Counted from the first letter of the stretch, positions 1 through 9,600 are shown. The stretch is 25,117 nt of DNA from Zygnema cylindricum (GCA_037447655.1 JBBHKE010003186.1:43833-68949); one strand, 5' to 3'. Made by a program: numbers and translations. Notes: a model not told the origin generated them from the letters alone.

Positions 1-360
1 AAAAGTTGTAGACGTTGACTACGTTTACTCTGAAATTCGAAGTTACTCTGTCTCCTACGCCTCAATAAACAATAACGCAGTCGTTACCTCCCAGGATTCC
101 TACGTACTACATAGTACCTGTGACCTCGGAGACGGGTGTACACAACCTTGTTCCGCCGAAAATGCTTAGACGTCGTTTGTAGAGGTTTTTCATAAATGAC
201 ACGAACACCGTACTCACAACTTTGGAGACGAGTCCCACTACATAGAAACTACCATCTACACCCCCCTTTCTGCCATCTTTCTTGGGAAGTGATACAAAAC
301 AAACAAGGTCTGAAATTTTTTATATGAAAAAGATGTAGTAATCACCTCTCGTTTCCGAAT
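1..360. repeat. Mirror-repeat arm (reversed, uncomplemented copy of 402-761)
   Basis: Reading these bases left to right gives the same string as reading 761 down to 402 on the same strand. Position i pairs with position 762-i. I followed the pairing base by base across the arm and found one mismatch (a254 against c508). The axis lies at about 381, and the ~41 bases between the arms (361-401) show no mirror symmetry above chance. This is not an inverted repeat, since no complementation is involved, and the segment encodes nothing recognisable on either strand. The arm is cut by the window edge, so its full length is unknown. No known replication or repair route copies DNA in reverse polarity, so an assembly or data-handling origin is the first suspicion. 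The single mismatch shows it is not a literal copy of this exact sequence. Confidence 0.95.
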
Positions 361-401
361 TTCTTGCTAACAACCTATCTAGCCACTTCTAGAATGAATT
401 C

Positions 402-660
402 TAAGCCTTTGCTCTCCACTAATGATGTAGAAAAAGTATATTTTTTAAAGTCTGGAACAAACAAAACATAGTGAAGGGTTCTTTCTACCGTCTTTCCCCC
501 CACATCTCCCATCAAAGATACATCACCCTGAGCAGAGGTTTCAACACTCATGCCACAAGCACAGTAAATACTTTTTGGAGATGTTTGCTGCAGATTCGTA
601 AAAGCCGCCTTGTTCCAACACATGTGGGCAGAGGCTCCAGTGTCCATGATACATCATGCA
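402..660 (-). pseudogene. copia aspartic protease remnant
   Basis: The minus-strand frame opens with MDTGASAHMC, the catalytic Asp-Thr-Gly-Ala-Ser motif of copia-type retropepsins, followed by the expected HYVLFVP segment (usually NVLYVP in the family). The frame runs into a stop at 375, inside the non-mirrored spacer. The downstream pre-integrase region is absent and is replaced by the reversed copy of this same segment. Confidence 0.8.
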
Positions 661-999
661 TCCTTAGGACCCTCCATTGCTGACGCAATAACAAATAACT
701 CCGCATCCTCTGTCTCATTGAAGCTTAAAGTCTCATTTGCATCAGTTGCAGATGTTGAAAAAGAGCATTTCCACGGGTAGGATTCCTAGAGAAGCCTTTG
801 TGATATTGGCTTTGCTGCTTACCTGGCCTGTATAAACCTATCTCATTAGCCTTTTTCAGCTTAGAACGGTACCTGTATCCATGACCCTTCTCAGAACAAG
901 AAAAACAAGTAGTAGAAGATGTCGTATTCTGCCTCTGATTATATTGATTAATTTGATTGTGATTCAGGTTAAACTGACTCTAGTTCTGATTAATCTAAT

Positions 1000-1659
1000 T
1001 TCTTTTGTCAAAGTCTGTGGAAAAAGCTTCAACCTTTCTTTCTCGTTCAAGGAGTTTAGTATTAGTCTCTTCCTCCAATATAAGATTATATGCTAACTGA
1101 AATGACCAGCTAACTTTATCATGACTTTTTAACTGAATAGACACACCCTTCATGCTATTAAGGAGACCTCCAATAAGCAAAGCTGCGTGTTAAAACTCAC
1201 AAAATGACCCCCCAACAGAAGAGTGAGCATCAATGAGTGCACGAAAATTGTCAAAATACTCGACCATAGTACCCCCTAAGTATTTGTATCCCCAAATTTT
1301 TCCAGCCACTAAGAGCTCCTCCTAAACATTGGTTTTCTTAAAAGCGGATTTCAGTGATGTCCAAATCTCGTTCGCCTTCTTCATTTTCAGTCAAGACATG
1401 ACCAAATTTTTGAAATACAAAGAATTAGATTGTTCTTTGCCATTGAATTATTTTTCGCCGAAGTTGGATATGTTTCATCAAGGGAGCCATCCAATACCCC
1501 CAATAAGTCAGCAGTTTCAACCGACGATTCAACCATCGCCGCCCAGTAAGCATACTTTTGGCCATTGGAGATAGGGATTCTTGACGAAAGGCCCATAACC
1601 TATTGTTCTACAACCACCGTTGCAGGAGGAGAACCAGCAGTAGTAGTAAAAATAGACAT
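1000..1659 (-). pseudogene. copia gag remnant
   Basis: A minus-strand start at 1659 leads after an early in-frame stop into a stretch with ISNGQKYAYWAAMVES, typical of the N-terminus of plant-like copia Gag (UBN2/DUF4219 type). Further on, pieces in shifting frames read EYFDNFRALIDAH and LIGGLLNSMKGVSIQL. These match the usual order of a copia Gag helical domain. The pieces are separated by several stops and frame changes, so no functional protein is possible. The zinc knuckle that should end Gag lies at roughly 860-930 and reads CFSCSEKGHGYRYR, with the final zinc-binding Cys replaced by Arg. Confidence 0.75.
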
Positions 1660-2148
1660 GAAAAACAGCTGAAACTATCAAAGTACCTACTTAACAACCA
1701 ACTTTGAACTGACACAAAATATGACTCAGAAAGCCAATATGCCTCAAATTTGCCAGAGTGATACACAATACAGTTAATTGATATATCCCATATTGGGAGC
1801 CTAAATGACCCAGTAAACCATAAGAGATGATGTTTGGAAGTCTCCTAAAAATTGCCATTAGAAAATCATATTCCCAAAACTGGATGCTTCAAAATTGGCT
1901 AAGTCCTAAGTTATATGCTCACAGTGTGTATCTACTGATCTACACTAATTTGGGTAGCTGTTACTACGGTTATTATCCTAACTAACGACAAAGCATCCTA
2001 CTTGTACGTCACTGTACCTCAAAACCCTAATTATTATTTTCTAAAAACCTGATTAATGGAACACTATTTTTTATTACACTAAACTACAAAACAATGTTAT
2101 TCAGATGTTTCTAGATATTGAACCGTACACAAAGCATTCCAACCAAAT
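1660..2148. other. AT-rich stretch, probable copia leader/LTR position, no gene
   Basis: No coding signal is visible on either strand. By position this would be the 5' LTR and leader of the minus-strand copia element, but I cannot see paired LTRs, a tRNA primer site or clear TG...CA ends. It runs directly into the foldback element beginning at 2149. Confidence 0.4.
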
Positions 2149-2472
2149 TGGGAATTGCTAATCGCAGAGACGATTTTTGCTGCGCGCAAGTAGTTTTTTA
2201 GAAAGTGTACATTTGAAGTTTAATTTTGTACAAGCTACGTACCTTTAATATCAGATCTGACGGTAAATCCGTCGAACAACTTTGACTAGCGGATTATTGT
2301 ACCGGCGGTTAAAAAACTGTCGTGGTTGCAAATGTCGACCGTCATAAAAAAAAAAAAATCACACGGCCCGGCGCAGTTTTACTGTAACCAAACTGCGGCA
2401 GCCACATATAAATAAAATGGCTGCGCGCAGGTAGTTTATCACTTCACTTTAGCCACAAAAATGAAATCAACT

Positions 2473-2503
2473 CGTCGTCACGTCCACCGTGGACGTGACG
2501 ACG
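2473..2503. repeat. Perfect 15-bp hairpin
   Basis: The 15 bases 2473-2487 are the exact reverse complement of 2489-2503, with one base between them. The stem is GC-rich. It lies in the spacer of the foldback element, just inside the left arm. No role can be read from the sequence. Confidence 0.9.
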
Positions 2504-2631
2504 TGTCATTTTAGTTTCATCGATATTTATACGACTGTAGTCGGGTACGCATTTTTATTTTGTACGAAGTTTATTTGGTTTCGTGCGAGTTTACAGATGT
2601 TGTACGTCGTCCTTTAATATGTGTCCAAGTT

Positions 2632-3131
2632 CACCGCGAATCGTAATTAGAGTAATGAAAAAATTAGAGTACAAAAACTAAAAAAATAAAATTAGAGTAG
2701 TTAACGCTAATTTATGTGATAGAGCTTTTTCAACTATGAAGTTTACTCTAATTTATTTATGTACTCTAATTTGGCACGCTAATATCCTCTATTGTAAATA
2801 AGGTATTCGTACATAATTTGGCAAAACATACAGTTTATCGTCACTATGACGTTTGCACTACGCGGTTTGTTAAAACTCATTTACATGACAACGACTTGTA
2901 TTAAGTCTTTATTTGTACTTTTTTACTAAATAAAGTACAATTTTGCACGGTCTGACACTCTGTACTCCACAGTATTTAAAACGAACCTATAATAGAATTA
3001 AAAACGCTAATTAAACCTTACCTTATATAGAATAATGAAAATATTAGAATCATTTACTCCATTTCATGTGATAGAGTCGAAATTTCGAGATACCGAATTA
3101 GAGTATTTTACTCTAATTACGATTCGCGGTG
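2632..3131. mobile_element. TA-target MITE, long class, copy 1
   Basis: The ends are CACCGCGAATCGTAATTAG on the left and its reverse complement on the right. The right flank is TA; the left flank is TT, which may be a mutated TA. The interior is AT-rich and non-coding, with many short 'ctctaat/attagag' blocks. It is inserted at the inner end of the foldback's right arm: the corresponding position in the left arm (2430-2435) has an uninterrupted TA. The TA target and short inverted ends suggest a Tc1/mariner-like source, by inference only. Confidence 0.8.
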
Positions 3132-3200
3132 TACATGCGCGCAGCCATTTCATTTATATGTGGCTGCCGCAGTTTGGTTAAAGTAAACCTTCGCCGGCCA

Positions 3201-3383
3201 TGTGAAATTTGTATTTTTTTATGACGGTCGACGTTTGCAAGCGCGACACTTTTTTAACCGTCGGTACAATATTCCGCCAGTCAAATTTGTATGCGGCCGT
3301 GTGAAATTTGTATTTTTTTATGACGGTCGACGTTTGCAAGCGCGACACTTTTTTAACCGTCGGTACAATATTCCGCCAGTCAA
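3201..3383. repeat. 99-bp tandem direct duplication
   Basis: The 84-base block at 3201-3284 recurs without visible change at 3300-3383, giving a period of 99. Only one copy of this block is present in the opposite arm of the foldback (about 2285-2370, reverse complement). The duplication therefore happened in this arm after the inverted repeat formed. Its lack of divergence suggests it is recent. Confidence 0.9.
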
Positions 3384-3473
3384 AGCTGTTCGACGGATTG
3401 ACCGTCAGATCTGAAATTTAAGGTACGTAGCCTGTACGAAATTGTACTTCAAATGTACAATTTCTGACAACTA

Positions 3474-3688
3474 CACCGCCAATCGCTATTAGCGTTGTGT
3501 ACGCTAATCCCGTCCCGCTTTTTTTTGTTTTATTCTCAAATAGAGTTATCCACACTATTTAAAAAAACCCTAATTCCTAATTAGAGTAATCGATTTCTTC
3601 GAAAATTTCCAGATTCCCAATTAGCGTCAACCACGCTAATTATTCGTATACGCTAAAGAAACTTCTACGATAATAGCGATTGGCGGTG
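3474..3688. mobile_element. TA-target MITE, short class, copy 2
   Basis: This is a 215-bp element with ends CACCGCCAATCGC and GCGATTGGCGGTG, flanked by TA on both sides (3472-3473 and 3689-3690). The left arm of the surrounding foldback preserves the empty site as an uninterrupted ...GCGCGCAAG-TA-GTTTTT... This confirms both the element boundaries and the TA duplication. It is non-coding. Confidence 0.9.
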
Positions 3689-3744
3689 TACCTGCGCGCA
3701 GCAAAAGTCGTCTCTGCGATTAGCAATTCCCTTACTCTAATTTA

Positions 3745-4523
3745 GGGTGTGTCCCCATGTACTTGTAACTTAGCGAAATTATTTTGTATTTTAGCGCGGA
3801 TCCGCCGGACCCGGTGTTCAAGTGTCCCTATGTCTGTAAGGACGAAATCGTAACTTACGCTTGTGACGATTGTATACGTCGACAGTACCTGTGACGGTTG
3901 TCAACGTCTACAATCTGTGGTCGCACGTTGTTTTTTGTACCTGCGTGTGACGTCGCATGTCTTACCGTGACATTGTAGACGTAGCGCCTTCCAGCCTGTG
4001 CAATTTCACGGTCGACGAAGATGCACTTTGTCTTCGCGTCGCCTGTCCGCTCGACGTGAAATGGCATCGGAATTTGAAGACCCCTGAAAAAAAGAAATCC
4101 GTACTAGACGAAAACGGACAAATCCAAACAAATTGTGTACTTGAATTTGTCTTATTAAAACGCAAACGGACAAAACATAGCGAACTATGTACTTTTCTTT
4201 GTCCTTGGAAATCGAAGGATTTTTGTCGAAATCTACGGCACGTGCGAAAATATGTTCCTATTTGTCAATCGAAAAAACCTAATTTTAAATCACATCGCGC
4301 ACGTGTTTTAAACATAAGGTTGAAGATGACGTTTTTTGTCGTCGAAGTGGGTCGAAAAGCACAAGACGACAAATTTTCGTACATCCTAAGTTCAAGGATG
4401 ACGCAAATTGTACTCTGCAAATTTGCGATTCCTTCGTACGGTTACAACTTAGGCAGTACGGCGCTAAGTTTTAAAGGAAAACGACAGAAAAAAACCCGAA
4501 CTTAGCCACATGGGGACACACCC
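3745..4523. mobile_element. Harbinger-like MITE (TTA target site)
   Basis: It has perfect 16-bp terminal inverted repeats, GGGTGTGTCCCCATGT on the left and its complement on the right (4508-4523). Both ends are flanked by TTA (3742-3744 and 4524-4526). A TWA target and GGG-starting ends are the hallmarks of PIF/Harbinger elements and their MITEs. The 779-bp interior has no transposase similarity I can see. A 182-codon frame at 3957-4505 shows no known domain, and the part shared with the copy near 12 kb differs mainly at amino-acid-changing sites, so I do not call it a gene. Confidence 0.85.
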
Positions 4524-4546
4524 TTAGACGGTTTTATAGTATTGTA

Positions 4547-5011
4547 CACCGTCAATCACTATTACAGTATATATCGCCAATTCGGTGCCCTTTAAAAAAA
4601 GAAAAAAACCTTAAATACAAATCCATAATTCAAATTTTTCCATTATTCTAATTAGGGCTGTACTTCAATTAGCGTTAATAATGGAAGTACACCTCAATGG
4701 AAATAGTGTTGCGTACGGAAAGGATATCTCTGTACGAAATGGTAATTTTTGAATTACAAAGGCATAAAAAGACACTTAACATTATTGCACACACATGTGA
4801 ATGTGCACTGGAAGAAAGAGACGCAAACTCGTCGAAAAAAATCACGTTCTCATATGTTCGTCCGTCGACCGTGTGATCAACCCAAATTACAGTTAGTGAT
4901 TAATTAGTATATATATTTTTTTTCAAAAAAAGAAAATTCCCGATTAGTGTTAATAACATTAATTCTTTTTTTACGCTATTTATTCCTTTACTCTAATAGT
5001 GATTGACGGTG
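4547..5011. mobile_element. TA-target MITE, long class, copy 3
   Basis: The ends CACCGTCAATCACTATTA and TAATAGTGATTGACGGTG are exact inverted repeats, and TA flanks the element on both sides (4545-4546 and 5012-5013). Length is 465 bp. The interior is non-coding and AT-rich. It begins only about 20 bp from the end of the Harbinger-like MITE. Confidence 0.88.
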
Positions 5012-5013
5012 TA

Positions 5014-5389
5014 GTGTACAAAATGTGTCAGTCCGTAATAGAACTGCGCGTTATTTCGTAAAAAACGTATAAAAAACTGTCAGATAACGGCGTCGACACG
5101 TGAACCTTAGCGCGTCGACACGTGGAAGCACACTCAAATTTGGTTCCCAGTAATAAAGACAGCGGAAATCGCGTGACCCTGTTCTCACATATTCAAAAGT
5201 CGACTATGTGAACACTGACTATGTGGTTATGCACATCAAATTTATTGTCAGACGTATGAATTAACGTTAATTTCTGTTGTCGTTACGCCCTTGAACCCAA
5301 AATATAGTTAGTAGCACTATTTTTTCCTTAGCTTTAATTATTTCTTTACGCTAATAGCGATTCAACTCATTCAGTGTAGTATCTCGTAC
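5014..5389. other. Intergenic, possible MITE end, no gene
   Basis: No coding signal. A stretch at about 5337-5375 (acgctaatagcgatt followed by cagtgtag) resembles a decayed right end of the TA-target MITE family, but I found no matching left end. A short direct repeat gcgtcgacacgtg occurs at about 5090 and 5112. Confidence 0.4.
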
Positions 5390-6130
5390 CGCCTCTTGAA
5401 AGTTGAAACTGTACCGGAGAGAATTATTGTACGGCAAAGGATGACGCGTGTCGCCGTTTCCCAAACGTGCATGATTAATCGGACGGTAGCAGTGCACTCG
5501 GGTTCGGCGGAATTTCCAGAAGGCGACAAATCGGCCGACGGATAAATTTCATCTAACGGTCACAAATTGATTCCGTTGACTTTATCAGCGCCCGCTATGT
5601 CGCAGCACTTACGACACGCTGGTCCGCCGATTATTTGATACAGTTCCGCCGCCTCAAACGACTGGTGAAGCGATACTGTACTGTCTGTACTTTCCGTAAA
5701 TGCGGACCTCTTATTTGCTAGATACAGATTCTGGTATGGCATCGCTACAGGACAAGGTTAGGTACTGCCGGCAACCAGCAGACAGGTTCGTTCACGGCTT
5801 CGGCAACGGGTCTTCCGAAGTGGAGACCGCCAGTTCGGCTGCCGGTCGTTATATAATTCAGATTGCCGCCGACTGTTTGGCAAACGACTCGAGACGGGAG
5901 AGCCGCGGGCCCAGATCAGGACTTTGCAAAGCTGCAAAGAGCCGTCAACTCTGTGGCGATGCGTGCCCCTGAGTTTAAATCCTACGGTCTTCGATGCGCG
6001 AGGTGATCATCGACGGGAGGGCTTACAACCTACGTACTCGACTTCTTGCGCTCCTTTTATTGGATGATTTGTGGACAGCTGTATGTCATGACAAATTGGC
6101 GCTTGTACACGTTGAGAAGCCACGTAAATG
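5390..6130. other. GC-rich patch of unknown nature, possible exon(s)
   Basis: This stretch is clearly richer in G and C than its surroundings and has short open frames on both strands: 5700-5972 plus (90 codons) and 5560-5742 minus (60 codons, ending GADKVNGINL). Neither resembles a family I know, and no convincing donor/acceptor pair frames them. It could be an exon of an unrecognised gene, a decayed gene or transposon sequence. Confidence 0.25.
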
Positions 6131-6195
6131 ACACGTCAGTTGCACTATATACGGGATAGTTTATGCGAAGGGAGGGGAAGTGCGTGTAAACGTTA

Positions 6196-6423
6196 CAACC
6201 GTGAATCGTAATTAGAGTTAAACATTTTTTTCACCACTTAAAACATCTTTTATCCGTACACATTTGTCTAATTTTCAATTTAGACCGCCAATCGGAAGCT
6301 GAGAATCTTACCTTTCAATCGCAACCGTCACATCCACAATCCGACATATCCGACATGTGTGTACGGAGAAAATATGTTTTAAGAGACGAAAAAAACATCA
6401 GCGCTAATTACGATTCGCGGTTG
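6196..6423. mobile_element. TA-target MITE, short class, copy 4
   Basis: The left end is CAACCGTGAATCGTAATTAG; the right end is the inverted TTACGATTCGCGGTTG. Flanks are TA on the left (6194-6195) and aa on the right, so the target duplication has decayed. The interior is nearly palindromic and is plainly the same subfamily as 9912-10128: both carry the 'cacttaaaacatctttt', 'gaccgccaatcggaagctga' and 'caatcgcaaccgtca' blocks. It is non-coding. Confidence 0.85.
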
Positions 6424-6425
6424 AA

Positions 6426-8359
6426 TGAAGATGTTTACACCGAAAGGCTAGTGGAAACAACCGTTTTTTGGTACTAACGCGTAGGGCTACACCCTATTGT
6501 TCACTTTCGCAGTTCGTATAGAATTGTTGTTGGCCAAAATAACAGATAACTATTTAGTCAGTAGCAGGCTGTTAGAAAACACTTAGCTTTTCGACACATT
6601 GGTATTGAAGGGTAAACTTGACGACTTGCAATAAAGGTCTAAATTAAAAGAAATAATAGTAGCATTTATTAGCGAACATATATTTCGTTACAAAAGCCAT
6701 GAAAGCCACATCATTATGTTAGTGTATGAAAAAAGCTTCCAAACCAATAAGCTTCGCACCTCTCAAAAGTTATATGCCATGGTGTTCATGAGTGGGATAC
6801 ATATGGTTTGAGCGAACGCTTGGCTCGCAATCAATAAATATCCATCAAATATTGCAAAGAATAACATACTCTACTAATGTACGAATGTATTATTTTTTTG
6901 CTACATCGTAATCCGGAATCTTACCATCAATTTTTAAACATCCAAGAGGTTTTTAACATGCACAAAGTAGTAACCTCTGTGGTCTGCTTTGGTCATATGT
7001 ATTTCATTTAAGCTTTGAAGACTCCCCGACGGAGTCCTCATCATCTATAATTTATTTATTTGTCGAAGCAAAATTTTGGCGTTGATACCAACTTACGGAC
7101 AACGGACACTTAACAACAAGAATAGAAAAATCACACTATTTTTTATTGTCATAAAAAGAACGTGATGGAACAAGAATGACTCCACAACCACAAATAGTTA
7201 GTGAAAGTGCTAACGATTAATGACCACAAGGACCAACTCCCAAATGTGATGGCACTAATTCAACAATTATAGTTTAAAACAAGATAACCTTATGCTCGCT
7301 ACTAAACACGAATTTGAATGGACGCTTACGTGAACCCAACATTGACCGTTTAACACAATTGGACGTAAAGTACAAAAAGTGTTGCAATCAATTTTACCTT
7401 TTAATGTATTTCATGCATATTTCTTCCTTGTTGCTATGTAGTTTGCTTTAACTCGTTTGTAAATTTCAGTCATATTTAATTACAGAAGTTGGGAGTGTTT
7501 TACATGTCCTAACTACAACAAGAAAATTCTAGCTTTGTTCATTTCTTGAAAACCATGGGTTAAAGCGCGGGCAGAAAAAAATGTTTTTGCGCCATTGAGA
7601 GCGATTCAAATTAGTGTTGCTTCGGAATATCGGATCGGTTATTATAAAAAAGAAAAGACATATAACAACTGTTGCGCCAAAAATGAAGAAGAAGAAATCA
7701 AGAGATGTGAAAACAAGTTGTTGACATTCATTGAAAAACAAAAAACGTGAAAAAGGGAGAAGAAGCAAAGCAAGGGGCGGAAAAATGTGGAGAAAATAAC
7801 TTAAAACACTGAGCCAATATTGTATCAAAGTTTAAAAATAAAAGGAAAAGGGATACAAAATGAGAGAAAAATTCCTGTGTTCTGAAATTCAAATTTCGAT
7901 TCTTGCTACACTATGGTTCCTTCTCTTAGTTTTAATTTTTTCTGTCACTTCTAAAAACAGAAATCAAACGTTTTTTTAACCCATTTTTTTTTTCTCAAAT
8001 GCTTTTCACTAACTTTGTTCCCTTTTTATTTCACTGGCGACTTTCGGAAGAAAAAAAGTAAAAAAAAATAAAAAATATATAAATTCAAGCCACCTTATTC
8101 AACTAAATCCTAAAAAAAATGAATGTAATCCTCTTGTAAAAAGAATAAACGAAATAACGAATCGGCAATTTGCCTTCCAAAATTTGTTTAGAATTAAATA
8201 AATAAATAAATGAAATAAATTTCGTCTCAGTTCCTCGAACAACTCCGTCCTCCCCTTTGCCTCCAAACCATGACTCTCCGTACATCGTCCGTACAGTTTT
8301 CCGTACAGTGTCCATTCGATCCCTATACACACATCCTTTCTCACTCTTCTCCGTACGAA
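6426..8359. other. AT-rich intergenic region, no gene seen
   Basis: No frame here looks coding. The 99-codon minus-strand frame at 7529-7828 is a product of A/T-rich composition and is hydrophobic low-complexity sequence. A small hairpin (gactcc-ccgac-ggagtc) lies near 7019-7035. The last ~300 bases, next to the kinase stop codon, presumably hold its 3' untranslated region and contain several CCGTACA words in quick succession (8278-8310). Confidence 0.6.
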
Positions 8360-9274
8360 TCACTGCAACCACGGATGCGACAAAACCTGCTCCGCCGTCG
8401 GCCTTTTCGCCGGATCCGTACAGAGCAAACTTTGTACGAGCTGCCGCGCCGACTTCGAAACATTCGACCAATGAGAGCCCGACACGTCATATTTTCCTTT
8501 TTTGACCGCCCGAAAAATGTCGGCTGTCGTTTTCCCGCCGAACGGCAAAGTTCCGGTCAGCATGGCGTGTAGGACAATTCCAAGCGACCACATGTCGGCG
8601 CACTGTCCGTACAATCCGCCGGCCACGACTTCCGGCGCCATGTACGACGGAGATCCCGCGATTCCCTGTACGGAACGACCGTCCTTGACTTTGACCGCCA
8701 ATCCGAAATCGGCCAATCGAACCTCTAAATTTTGTACGGACTGAGATTCATTCTCCTGAGATTCGTTTTCTTGAGATTCGTTCTCCTGAGATTCCTTCTC
8801 CGCCGTACGATCTAGGGTTTGTGACGTCACGATCAGGATGTTTTCCGGCTTCAAATCGCGGTGCATCCAGCCTGCCGCGTGGCAAGCCGACAAAGATGAC
8901 GTCACCTGACGGAAAACATTTGCGCATTGTCGGTCGGTGAGACCCGGTTTTTCCGCAATTCGAGCGAATAATTCGCCGCCAGCGCAGAGTTCCATGATAA
9001 TGTGGACGAAAAAATTGTCCTCGAATAATTCGCGAATTTTTACTACGTTCGAATTTCGTTCGGAAACGTCGACCATCGCTTGGACTTCCGATCGGATTCC
9101 CTCGATTTCCTCCGCCGCCAGGCCGATTTTGCAGATGGATTTGCACGCGAATCTTTCTTTTGTACGGCGGCACGTGCAAGACCGTACGGTTGCCCATTGG
9201 CCGTGGCCTAATTCGCCCTTGTCCACACTATAATGCATAAATATGTTTTTTGAGGCGCCCGGAAAGACCGCCAT
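8360..9274 (-). CDS. Ser/Thr protein kinase, CAMK/CDPK-like (PEPKR/PPCK-like), no EF hands
   Basis: A 304-residue, single-exon kinase consisting almost entirely of a catalytic domain. Visible elements: glycine loop GHGQWATV (residues 23-30), ATP-anchoring Lys45 in FACKS, helix-C Glu63, catalytic HRDLKPEN (138-145), metal-binding DFG (189-191), GSPSYMAPE (207-215), ADMWS (226-230), and the C-terminal HPWLQ typical of CDPK-family domains. All key catalytic residues are present. It has no calmodulin-like EF hands and no autoinhibitory region, so in architecture it resembles plant PEP-carboxylase-kinase (PPCK) and PEPKR-type kinases; the substrate is unknown. A four-fold ESQEN repeat (161-178) lengthens the loop between the catalytic and DFG segments. 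The start at 9274 is the first Met of the open frame and leaves a short N-terminal lead; an upstream exon cannot be excluded. Family confidence is high, subfamily confidence modest. Confidence 0.92.
   Translation of the reverse strand: MAVFPGASKNIFMHYSVDKGELGHGQWATVRSCTCRRTKERFACKSICKIGLAAEEIEGIRSEVQAMVDVSERNSNVVKIRELFEDNFFVHIIMELCAGGELFARIAEKPGLTDRQCANVFRQVTSSLSACHAAGWMHRDLKPENILIVTSQTLDRTAEKESQENESQENESQENESQSVQNLEVRLADFGLAVKVKDGRSVQGIAGSPSYMAPEVVAGGLYGQCADMWSLGIVLHAMLTGTLPFGGKTTADIFRAVKKGKYDVSGSHWSNVSKSARQLVQSLLCTDPAKRPTAEQVLSHPWLQ
8741..8794 (-). repeat. In-frame 15-bp coding minisatellite (ESQEN)n
   Basis: Within the kinase, a 15-nt unit encoding Glu-Ser-Gln-Glu-Asn is repeated about four times (the last incomplete) with only third-position differences. 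It sits between HRDLKPEN and DFG, where most CDPK-family kinases have a short turn. The acidic, polar run is predicted to be a disordered surface loop. A 15-nt period keeps the frame whatever the copy number, so length variation between alleles would be tolerated. Confidence 0.9.
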
Positions 9275-9287
9275 TGGACGATTTTTT

Positions 9288-9600
9288 TTTTTTTTTTGGA
9301 GTCGGGGGAAAAAAGGGGGGGGGGAATGTTTAGGGCAGGAAAAAAAAAGGGTGTTTTTTTTTTAGGGGTTGGTTTTTTTGGGGCAGAGGGAGGGAGGGAG
9401 AGGGAGGGGGAGGGAGAGAGGGAGAGGGAGGGAGGGAGAGGGAGGGAGAGGGAGGGGGAGGGAGAGAGGGAGAGAGGGAGAGGGAGGGAGAGGGGGGGAG
9501 AGAGAGGGACAGGAGACAGAGAGAGGGAGAGGGAGGAAGAAGGGAGGGAGAGAGGGAGAGAGCGGGAGAGTGTGTGAGAGAGAGGGAAGGAGGCGGAGAG
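9288..9600. repeat. GA/CT-rich microsatellite upstream of the kinase
   Basis: The plus strand is almost pure purine: a G/A-rich start, then a (GGGAGA/GGGAGG)n array from about 9385 to 9600. On the kinase sense strand it is a C/T tract lying about 15-330 bases upstream of the start codon, so it falls in the promoter or 5' untranslated region. The long frames that cross it are composition artefacts. Confidence 0.85.

Larger units (their letters stand above)
402..1659 (-). mobile_element. Decayed Ty1/copia LTR retrotransposon (gag to protease)
   Basis: Read on the minus strand, the order is gag-like sequence, a CCHC-like zinc knuckle, then a retroviral-type aspartic protease with the DTGAS motif. 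This is the start of a Ty1/copia polyprotein. The frame is interrupted by many stops and shifts, so the copy is dead. Integrase, reverse transcriptase and RNase H should follow towards lower coordinates, but the mirror arm begins there instead. Neither LTR nor a primer-binding site could be recognised; 1660-2148 is the place where a 5' LTR and leader would be expected. Confidence 0.85.
2149..3732. mobile_element. Foldback (long inverted-repeat) element with nested insertions
   Basis: The left end (gggaattgctaatcgcagag) is the reverse complement of the right end at 3713-3732, and the match continues inward with some divergence. The left arm covers about 2149-2435. The right arm covers about 3132-3732 and is longer because it holds a MITE (3474-3688) and a 99-bp tandem duplication. 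Shared landmarks include the AGATCTGACGG block near 2254-2264 and near 3403-3413, and the GGCTGCCGCAGTTTGGTTA block near 2387-2406 and 3162-3180. There is no ORF of note inside. No convincing target-site duplication is visible (flanks att and tta). The interior carries another MITE at 2632-3131. Confidence 0.85.

Noticed and set aside
3957-4505. 182-codon plus-strand frame inside the Harbinger-like MITE
   Set aside because: No recognisable domain. The portion shared with 11964-12157 differs mainly at amino-acid-changing positions, so there is no sign of selection on a protein.
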